Shown here one piece after another: positions 1-4,997 of a stretch of 5,718 nucleotides of DNA; position 1 is the stretch's first letter, and each line of letters begins with the position of its first letter. The translations under genes were made by a program, and so were the position numbers. Source of the DNA: SLFT01 sp964493075 (lineage in GTDB: Bacteria; Hydrogenedentota; Hydrogenedentia; Hydrogenedentales; CAITNO01); NCBI GenBank assembly GCA_964493075.1, contig CAZBNU010000245.1, positions 1 through 5,718 of the forward strand, given 5' to 3'. The notes beneath the pieces were generated by a model. The model was given only the letters and a program-made list of their open reading frames with translations. It had not been told where the DNA came from and ran no database searches.

Positions 1-671
1 AGGGTACCGGAAAATGGACCGCGGTTGCAGCCCTTGATGAGGGACAGCCGCTCACCCTCATTGGTGAAGCCGTATTTGCTCGCTGTCTCAGCGCCATCAA
101 AGATGAGCGGGTACGTGCCTCCAAGATACTCAAGGGTAGCGTCAAGGCCTTTGACGGCGACCAAAAGGCCTTTGTTGATGATCTGCGCAAGGCCCTTTAT
201 GCTTCCAAAATCATTTCCTATGCCCAAGGCTACCAGTTGATGCGCGCTGCCGCCGCTACTTACGGATGGAATCTTAACTACGGCGGTATTGCGCTCATGT
301 GGCGCGGCGGCTGCATTATTCGTTCTGTTTTCCTGGGAAAAATCAAGGAAGCCTTTGATAAAAATCCAGAACTGGAAAACCTGTTGCTCGACCCCTTCTT
401 TGCGGATATCGTACAGCAAAATCAGGACGCTTGGCGTCGCGTAATTGTCAAGGCAGTGGAAATGGGCATTCCAACCCCGGCATTGGCAACAGCACTGAAC
501 TTCTTCGACGGCTACCGCAGTGAACGGCTGCCCGCCAATCTGCTGCAGGCACAACGTGATTATTTTGGCGCCCATACCTATGAACGTGTAGATAAACCAC
601 GTGGCGAATTTTTCCACACAAACTGGACGGGACGTGGGGGCGATACTGCTGCATCCACCTACATCGTCTAA
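1..671 (+). CDS. gndA: 6-phosphogluconate dehydrogenase, decarboxylating (C-terminal part; 5' end outside window)
   Basis: This is the cytosolic pentose phosphate pathway enzyme that oxidatively decarboxylates 6-phosphogluconate to ribulose 5-phosphate with NAD(P)+. The reading frame is open from position 3 and gives 222 residues up to TAA at 669-671, somewhat under half of a usual protein of about 470-480 residues. The N-terminal Rossmann domain and the catalytic Lys/Asn region lie upstream of the window. What remains is the all-helical C-terminal domain with family signatures in order: GTGKWT at the start, LTLIGEAVFAR, SYAQGYQLM, the WRGGCIIR helix, and the tail with ANLLQAQRDYFGAHTYER and FFHTNWTGRGGD. 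The tail extends past the HTxW motif, unlike the shorter E. coli Gnd ending, so it resembles the longer form of the enzyme. A strong hairpin terminator follows 24 bases after the stop, so it is probably the last gene of its transcript. Identification is secure; the exact suffix (gnd or gndA) is not. Confidence 0.96.
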   Translation, partial: GTGKWTAVAALDEGQPLTLIGEAVFARCLSAIKDERVRASKILKGSVKAFDGDQKAFVDDLRKALYASKIISYAQGYQLMRAAAATYGWNLNYGGIALMWRGGCIIRSVFLGKIKEAFDKNPELENLLLDPFFADIVQQNQDAWRRVIVKAVEMGIPTPALATALNFFDGYRSERLPANLLQAQRDYFGAHTYERVDKPRGEFFHTNWTGRGGDTAASTYIV

Positions 672-695
672 CATTCCTTTTTCTCATAACTCTTT

Positions 696-726
696 GGCAG
701 CCTGATCATTTCAGGCTGCCATTTTC
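696..726 (+). terminator. Intrinsic terminator after the 6-phosphogluconate dehydrogenase gene
   Basis: GGCAGCCTGA (696-705) and TCAGGCTGCC (711-720) are perfect reverse complements separated by a 5-base loop, TCATT. The GC-rich 10-bp stem is followed by ATTTTC, a short and imperfect T-run. The position directly behind the stop codon and the strength of the stem support Rho-independent termination. The weak T-run leaves some doubt about efficiency. Confidence 0.82.
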
Positions 727-871
727 ATCTAAAGGCCATCGCTTCGGAAACGATCATAATTTTACAATCATTACTTATAAAAATAGATGCTGCTAACTTT
801 CATCTAATCTCTGCCGATATACAACAACGTAATGCACAAAAATATCACAATACATATAAAAAAGAAAAGTA
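727..871. other. AT-rich intergenic region upstream of the promoter
   Basis: This stretch lies between the terminator and the promoter. It is markedly richer in A and T than its surroundings and holds no credible coding frame. The A-rich part at about 857-870 sits directly upstream of the -35 box, where an UP element would be. I see no clear operator palindrome and no RNA gene. Confidence 0.55.
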
Positions 872-900
872 TTGACTTTTCAGATTAAATAGTATATACT
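872..900 (+). promoter_or_regulatory. Sigma70-type promoter for the TIM-barrel/hflX/TPR unit
   Basis: The -35 box TTGACT (872-877) and the -10 box TATACT (895-900) are separated by exactly 17 bases. Each box matches the sigma70 consensus at five of six positions. A-rich sequence immediately upstream could act as an UP element. Transcription would begin near 906-908 and leave a 5' leader of about 175 bases before the TIM-barrel start codon. This is the best promoter match I found in the window. Confidence 0.78.
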
Positions 901-904
901 ACGG

Positions 905-930
905 CATCTGACAGGAAGTGTTGGCAGATG
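905..930 (+). promoter_or_regulatory. Possible 5'-end hairpin enclosing the leader ORF ribosome binding site
   Basis: CATCTG (905-910) is the exact reverse complement of CAGATG (925-930). The arms enclose the leader ORF's AGGAAG ribosome binding site (913-918), and the right arm includes its ATG at 928-930. ACA next to the left arm can also pair with TGT (919-921) across a small bulge. A transcript starting at or just upstream of 905 could fold here and hide both signals. The stem is only 6 bp, and the predicted transcription start lies at its edge, so this is tentative. Confidence 0.35.
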
Positions 931-1011
931 TGGGTGTTCATTACAATACAAGTTATTGAAAATGAAAGTCAACGGGCACTCCCCCCTGAAGCGTTAACAT
1001 ACACAATGTGA
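928..1011 (+). CDS. Possible 27-residue leader peptide ORF
   Basis: ATG at 928 opens a 27-codon frame ending with TGA at 1009-1011. AGGAAG (913-918) lies 9 bases upstream, a good Shine-Dalgarno sequence at normal spacing. The ORF starts about 20 bases after the predicted transcription start and ends 72 bases before the TIM-barrel ATG. The peptide begins MWVFITIQVIENESQ and has a Pro-Pro pair at residues 19-20. It has no run of a single amino acid of the kind seen in classical attenuators. I recognise no family. A second ORF of 12 codons, MDFLFFFIGQQL (1014-1052), follows without a visible ribosome binding site. The longer ORF could be a regulatory leader peptide, an independent small protein, or chance; the promoter and ribosome binding site in register are what raise it above background. 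Confidence 0.4.
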   Translation: MWVFITIQVIENESQRALPPEALTYTM

Positions 1012-1083
1012 CCATGGACTTCTTGTTTTTCTTTATTGGCCAACAACTATAGATTGCTAGACTTAACCAAGGAGATAAGGTTC

Positions 1084-2064
1084 ATGACCTTGAAACTTGC
1101 CACCGGACTGTGGGTATATTCCAACGTGCAGGACCGCTTTTGCGCAGAAGGCTATCGCGAAGCCCCCAAACTTCAGGAAGTAATTCCTACCATTGCGAAA
1201 CTTAAAGGAATTAAAGGGGTTGAACTCCGGCAGACCGACATTACTTCGGACATGCCCGTGAAGGAAGTAAAACGCCTTTTGAAAGAAAACGGCCTCGTTT
1301 GCAGTGCGGTCACAACAGTTTTGAGCCATTCCCGCCGGTTCAGTCTCGCGGGATTTGCACAGCAGCATCAGAAAACCCGTAACGCCGCCATTGACGAGGG
1401 ACGTAAAGCCGTAGAAATCGCCCGCGCATTGGGTACTAGCGAAGTCACCCTCCGACTTTACACCGATGGGTTTGATTATCCTTTCCATGTAGATTATTCC
1501 GCCCACTGGAATACCATTATATCCTCTATTAAAACAATCGCAAAGTTTGCCTCACCTGATGTTAACATTGCTGTTTGCTATAAACCCCGCGAACCGCGGA
1601 AACATCTAACCATTTCCTCTGTAGGCAAGGCGCTGTCCATGTGCCAGGAAATTGCCATGAAGAATGTAGGCGTAGGCATCAACTTTTCCCATGCATTGAT
1701 GGCAGGCGAGAACCCCGCAGAAAGCATTGCCTTTCTGAATCGTGCCGGCAAACTGTTTCAGGTTTACATGAGTGATTCCTACAACATGTGGGATGACATG
1801 ATGGTTCCGGGCAGTCTGCACCTCTGGGAAACCCTGGAAGCGCTTTTCTACCTGAAGACCATCAAGCACCGTGGTTTCGTTACCCTCGACATCATCCCGC
1901 AGCGCATCGAACCCACCCATGCGCTTCAGATCGCCATCGGCAACCTGGCAATCCTCTGGAAGAAACTGGAGAAACTCGATGTTGCGGAGTTGCGTAAGGC
2001 ACAACGCACTCTGGATGCCACCGAAAGCCAGCGTATCATTCGGCGCGTCATGATGCAGGGATAA
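1084..2064 (+). CDS. Sugar isomerase/epimerase-like TIM-barrel protein (xylose isomerase-like fold), probably with a degenerate metal site
   Basis: The 326-residue protein resembles the xylose isomerase-like TIM-barrel superfamily, closest to the L-rhamnose-isomerase-type branch as I remember it. The start is ATG 1084 because GGAG (1071-1074) lies 9 bases upstream; an in-frame TTG at 1036 has no such signal. Visible landmarks are GLWVYSN near the N-terminus, GVELR (E47), CYKPREPRK (165-173), NVGVGINFSHALMAGENP (around 195-212), VYMSDSYNMWDDMM (227-240) and TLDIIP (267-272). In relatives I recall, these read EYKxxEPR, LDFGH and HVHLND, with Glu, Asp and His binding metal. Here they are C165, N200 and Y228, while H203, D237/D238 and D269 are kept. 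Isomerase activity is therefore doubtful, and the substrate cannot be named. The gene is first in a probable operon with hflX, 77 bases downstream. Confidence 0.82.
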   Translation: MTLKLATGLWVYSNVQDRFCAEGYREAPKLQEVIPTIAKLKGIKGVELRQTDITSDMPVKEVKRLLKENGLVCSAVTTVLSHSRRFSLAGFAQQHQKTRNAAIDEGRKAVEIARALGTSEVTLRLYTDGFDYPFHVDYSAHWNTIISSIKTIAKFASPDVNIAVCYKPREPRKHLTISSVGKALSMCQEIAMKNVGVGINFSHALMAGENPAESIAFLNRAGKLFQVYMSDSYNMWDDMMVPGSLHLWETLEALFYLKTIKHRGFVTLDIIPQRIEPTHALQIAIGNLAILWKKLEKLDVAELRKAQRTLDATESQRIIRRVMMQG

Positions 2065-2141
2065 ATCATTAAGGAGTTTTTGTATCAGGAATGAATTTCT
2101 CTTCACGCCATGAAATCAGTGTATCCAAAGGAGACTGAACG
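2065..2141 (+). promoter_or_regulatory. hflX translation start region with a short in-frame upstream ORF
   Basis: AAAGGAG (2127-2133) is a strong Shine-Dalgarno sequence 8 bases before the CTG proposed as the hflX start (2142). In the same frame lies a 15-codon ORF, ATG 2091 to TGA 2136-2138, encoding MNFSSRHEISVSKGD. The Shine-Dalgarno sequence sits inside this ORF, so ribosomes finishing it would stop 3 bases before the CTG, an arrangement that could couple the two. A further AAGGAG at 2071-2076 is 14 bases from ATG 2091, which is too far for efficient use. No terminator or strong promoter is visible in the gap, which agrees with co-transcription from the TIM-barrel gene. Confidence 0.55.
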
Positions 2142-3776
2142 CTGCTTACCGGTAACACGCAAGGACTGAAGGCGGCGCAACTCAAGGCACTTGAAAAACT
2201 TTCGAAGAGAGCCGCACAGGCAAAGATAATCGTTTCAGGAGAATTGGCACGATCGCTTGCCGCCATTTCCGCAGAAATCCAGAGACAGGTGGGCGTCATG
2301 ATAGATCGGCGTGGACGAGTGTGTGCCGTCGTTGTCGGGGACGCACGCAGTTTGTTTCTTCCGGACATCCAGCGTCGTGGACGTGACCGATTATGCGGAT
2401 TACGCCTGATACACACCCATCTCGCAGAAGAACCGCTTACAGAAGACGACCTCACCGATTTGGCGTTGTTGCGCTTCGACCTCGTCGCTGCGTTGACCAT
2501 GCGCGCTGACGGTGGTCCCTTAAAACTGCATATTGCCCACCTTATTCCGGACAACGCCGCTGAAACCCCGTGGCAACAGTTACCGCCTGTTTCTGTTCAG
2601 GAACTCGAAGAGGACTTCCTGGAATTCATCGGCGCATTGGAAGAAGAATTCGCACGCAACCAGCGACCGCGGCCCGCCCACGATACACGCGACCGCGCAG
2701 TGTTGATTCATGTTTCAACGCTTCCGCCATCGCTGGCGCAGGATTCCATTGCAGAGCTTCGGGAACTGGCCCGGAGCGCCGGTATTGATGTGGTCCATGA
2801 AATTATTCAGCGACGACCCTTAGACCCAAGGCTTGTGATGGGTCGCGGCAAAATGCAAGCTGCCCTGATCACGGCCATGCAAAAAGGTGCAGAAATGCTG
2901 GTCTTTGACCTCAACCTGTCGCCCTCGCAGGTGCGTTCCCTTTCTGACTTTACCGACCTGAAAGTTTTGGACCGTACCCAGGTAATACTGGATATTTTCG
3001 CGCAGCATGCCGTTACCCGCGACGGGAAGCTGCAGGTGGAACTGGCGCAATTACGCTATCTGCTGCCCATACTCAGCATCCGGCAGGCGGCATTGTCCCG
3101 CCTGACTGGTGGCATTGGCGGACGCGGTCCCGGTGAAACCCGCCTTGAAATTGACCGACGGCGTGCCCGCGACCGAATCACCCGCTTGGAACGGGAAATT
3201 GAACAACTTGGTAAACGCAGGCGGTTGAGGCGCAGTGTACGCACCGATAAACGTACCCCTACCATCGCAGTTGTGGGCTACACCAACGCTGGCAAGTCAA
3301 CCCTGCTGAACAACCTCACCAACAGTCAGGTGGTAGCAAAGGATTTTCTTTTTGCCACGCTGAATCCCGTGTCCAGACGTCTTCGCTTCCCAAAGGAACG
3401 CGAGGTCATTGTCACGGACACCGTAGGGTTCATACGCAATCTCCCCAAAGATCTGCTTGCCGCCTTCCGCACTACATTTGAGGAATTACACGAGGCCGAT
3501 TTGTTGTTGCATATTGTGGATGCAAGCAGCCAGGACATTACGGAAAAAATGGAGACTGTTCTTGAAACCATAAGATCGTTGGAACTGGACGACAAGCCGA
3601 TGATCACGGTGTTTAATAAAATTGATTTGTGTAATCCCGATGAGATTGAAGGCTTGTCAGTGCAGTATAATGGCCTGTCCTTAAGCGCCCTGAATCGTGC
3701 GACTTTTGATGCGTTACTCAATGAACTCGAGAACCGCCTGTTTCCGGCGGACATGGAGGAAACATGTATTTCATAA
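2142..3776 (+). CDS. hflX: GTPase HflX, long form, probable CTG start
   Basis: HflX is a translational GTPase-like protein of the Obg-HflX group that binds 50S subunits and splits or rescues stalled 70S ribosomes. From CTG 2142 the protein has 544 residues. An N-terminal extension (1 to about 180) carries the GNTQGLKAAQLKALEKL segment and an HTHL...DD motif (91-103). The HflX N-domain includes MGRGK, and the middle domain has LTGGIGGRGPGETRLEIDRR followed by a charged helix. The G domain shows G1 GYTNAGKST (379-387), G2 FATLNP (T406), G3 DTVGF (426-430), G4 NKID (492-495) and G5 SAL (515-517). All GTP-binding motifs are intact. A TTG at 2244 could also start the frame, but the family-conserved GLK...LEKL segment precedes it and CTG has the better ribosome binding site. 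TAA lies 10 bases past the next gene's ATG, so translation is probably coupled. Confidence 0.95.
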   Translation: MLTGNTQGLKAAQLKALEKLSKRAAQAKIIVSGELARSLAAISAEIQRQVGVMIDRRGRVCAVVVGDARSLFLPDIQRRGRDRLCGLRLIHTHLAEEPLTEDDLTDLALLRFDLVAALTMRADGGPLKLHIAHLIPDNAAETPWQQLPPVSVQELEEDFLEFIGALEEEFARNQRPRPAHDTRDRAVLIHVSTLPPSLAQDSIAELRELARSAGIDVVHEIIQRRPLDPRLVMGRGKMQAALITAMQKGAEMLVFDLNLSPSQVRSLSDFTDLKVLDRTQVILDIFAQHAVTRDGKLQVELAQLRYLLPILSIRQAALSRLTGGIGGRGPGETRLEIDRRRARDRITRLEREIEQLGKRRRLRRSVRTDKRTPTIAVVGYTNAGKSTLLNNLTNSQVVAKDFLFATLNPVSRRLRFPKEREVIVTDTVGFIRNLPKDLLAAFRTTFEELHEADLLLHIVDASSQDITEKMETVLETIRSLELDDKPMITVFNKIDLCNPDEIEGLSVQYNGLSLSALNRATFDALLNELENRLFPADMEETCIS

Positions 3777-4690
3777 AAATAGTTTCGCTATGTGGTCTGT
3801 TATCATTTTCAAGCCTCAGTGTGGCTGTCGCTATGGACACCACGGAAGCGCCTACCGAAGACCGCCGTGTTCTACTCGAACGATATGCCGCGCTGTTAGA
3901 GAACGATGCGGCGCACTTCCATGATCCGGAACTGCAAGATCAGTACTTGAAAACCGTCCTTGCATTAGGGTATTACGATCTTGCCGCAGCACATTATGAA
4001 AAGATGTTGGCCGCCACGCCGGATGATCCGGATACAGCAATCGCATTGGCAGAGGCATGGATTAAAACCGGTCCCTACGGTGTGGATAAGGCCTTTGATG
4101 TACTGAAAAAAGCGGTGTCGAATGATGGGGAGGGGGTCGAGGCGCGAATGGTACTGGCAAATCTTTATCATCGCGAGGGACTGTATGCACGGGCCGCAAC
4201 CTTATACGATGAGATACTGTCGCTGGATTCGCAGCATGTGCGGGCGCGTCTGGGCAAAGCTGTATTGCAGGTGCGTGCCGGCGCAATCACCGATGCGTCT
4301 TCCATTTTTAATGCGATAGGTGCGGACGCACTTGCCTATGATGTTGAAACACGCCTGATGCTGCGCAAGGCGTTGGACACATTCGAGCACCGCGGCGGAT
4401 GGATTTCAGACACCGCCGAAAATCATGCCGCTTATGCGAAACTGCTGTACCGCGCCGGGCGTATCACCGATGCCGTTCTGGCAGCGCGTCGTGCGGTCAC
4501 CATCACCCCCGGTGATTTTGAAACATGGAACTTTATCGCCGCCATGCAACTGCAGGTGGGCAACCTGCAACAGGCCGAGCAGGCCTATGCCAAGTCCCTT
4601 GAAGCCAACGGGGATCAACCCGAGATAGCAACGCAACGCCGTCAGATTATTGACGAACTAACACGTCGCACCATGAACCAGAAGCCATAA
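3764..4690 (+). CDS. Exported tetratricopeptide repeat (TPR) protein
   Basis: The protein has 308 residues. Residues 1-23 form a typical Sec signal peptide: one Lys, a hydrophobic stretch, and AVA before a predicted cleavage next to M24. C10 is not in a lipobox, so a soluble periplasmic protein is more likely than a lipoprotein. The rest is almost entirely helical with TPR-like 34-residue units, seen best around 56-88 (YYDLAAAHYEKMLAATPDD), 123-156 (GLYARAATLYDEILSLDS), 218-251 (GRITDAVLAARRAVTITPGD) and 252-285 (GNLQQAEQAYAKSLEANGD), with weaker units between. Such arrays are protein-interaction scaffolds; no enzymatic domain is visible and the partner is unknown. The start codon lies inside the 3' end of hflX and is preceded by GGAGG (3755-3759), which suggests translational coupling. 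The pairing with a cytosolic ribosome GTPase does not explain its role. No family-level name is justified. Confidence 0.9.
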   Translation: MYFIKIVSLCGLLSFSSLSVAVAMDTTEAPTEDRRVLLERYAALLENDAAHFHDPELQDQYLKTVLALGYYDLAAAHYEKMLAATPDDPDTAIALAEAWIKTGPYGVDKAFDVLKKAVSNDGEGVEARMVLANLYHREGLYARAATLYDEILSLDSQHVRARLGKAVLQVRAGAITDASSIFNAIGADALAYDVETRLMLRKALDTFEHRGGWISDTAENHAAYAKLLYRAGRITDAVLAARRAVTITPGDFETWNFIAAMQLQVGNLQQAEQAYAKSLEANGDQPEIATQRRQIIDELTRRTMNQKP

Positions 4691-4778
4691 TTAAGAACTT
4701 ATACATCGTCATTGCGAGACACGGCCACTGTTTATGGCGATTGACTGAAGCAAGGCGACGAAAAACGGTTTGAATTAT

Positions 4779-4850
4779 GATTTCGATTTGGATTTCGACA
4801 AAGACTTTGCGCAACAAGTCGAAATCGAAATAGCCATCCAAATCGAAATC
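4779..4850. repeat. Internal GATTTCGATTTGG-type palindrome
   Basis: The left arm 4779-4799 and the right arm 4818-4850 are reverse complements except that the right arm carries about 12 additional bases; the loop is 4800-4817. Both arms are built from short GATTTC/GATTTG units. The sequence would fold into a long hairpin with a bulge in either DNA strand or in RNA. It differs in composition from the CATTGCGAG parts around it and may be a separate element nested in them. No T-run follows, so I do not call it a terminator. Confidence 0.6.
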
Positions 4851-4891
4851 GTCAAATGTTCTTGAATTTTATGCGTTGTGTTTTATAGCAG

Positions 4892-4962
4892 TTGCGAGAC
4901 ACAAGGCAATCTCATTGACGGATGTGTTATTGTGTAACACCAGATTACTTGGTGCCTCGCAA
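4892..4962. repeat. Internal TTGCGAG palindrome with nested hairpin
   Basis: The arm at 4892-4912 matches the reverse complement of 4942-4962 at 17 of 21 positions. Inside it, GTGTTA (4924-4929) and TAACAC (4935-4940) form a second small stem with a 5-base loop. The whole lies 36 bases before the metallophosphoesterase start codon, so in a read-through transcript it would form a structured 5' leader for that gene. Confidence 0.55.
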
Positions 4963-4997
4963 TGATGATAGTAGTTCGAAAATAAGGTGATGATATC

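Larger units (their letters stand above)
4705..4969. repeat. 265-bp palindromic intergenic element (MITE-like) with 18-bp inverted terminal repeats
   Basis: The left end ATCGTCATTGCGAGACAC (4705-4722) matches the reverse complement of the right end (4952-4969) at 16 of 18 positions. TTGCGAGACAC recurs as a direct copy at 4892-4902. No transposase is encoded inside, and I see no convincing target duplication at the edges. The core CATTGCGAG...GCAATCT resembles an intergenic repeat I recall from several bacterial phyla. The element fills almost the whole gap between the TPR and metallophosphoesterase genes. Two secondary palindromes are listed separately. It could be a non-autonomous transposon remnant or a REP-like structured repeat; the ends are clear, the class is not. 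Confidence 0.62.

Noticed and set aside
237..671. Independent 144-residue ORF starting at ATG 237
   Set aside because: The frame is open to the window start and the translation upstream is clearly 6-phosphogluconate dehydrogenase, so ATG 237 is an internal methionine.
1036..1083. In-frame TTG start for the TIM-barrel gene adding 16 residues
   Set aside because: No ribosome binding site precedes it, whereas ATG 1084 has GGAG at 9 bases and the homologous part of the protein begins right after it.
901..1083. Riboswitch in the operon leader
   Set aside because: No known aptamer signature or extended set of conserved stems is recognisable; only one short hairpin and small ORFs are visible.
2136..2138. 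Reassigned UGA codon (alternative genetic code or selenocysteine) in hflX
   Set aside because: All five main frames otherwise read normally with TGG for Trp and no other internal TGA, and no selenocysteine-insertion context is recognisable; a CTG start explains the frame more simply.
1606..2554. Long minus-strand ORFs opposite the TIM-barrel and hflX genes
   Set aside because: They are antisense to well conserved coding sequence, lack ribosome binding sites, and their translations have no recognisable domain.
3791..3793. Lipoprotein lipobox at C10 of the TPR protein
   Set aside because: Residues before the Cys (V-S-L) do not fit the lipobox, which needs a small residue at -1, and a good AVA signal peptidase I site lies further on.
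4647..4841. Small minus-strand ORF with alternating Asp/Phe and Glu/Ile residues
   Set aside because: The pattern is produced by the GATTTC palindrome and the ORF runs into the TPR gene; it is repeat-derived.
4862..4889. Promoter for the metallophosphoesterase (TTGAAT, 16 bases, TATAGC)
   Set aside because: The match is weak in both boxes and lies in AT-rich repeat DNA where such matches are expected by chance.
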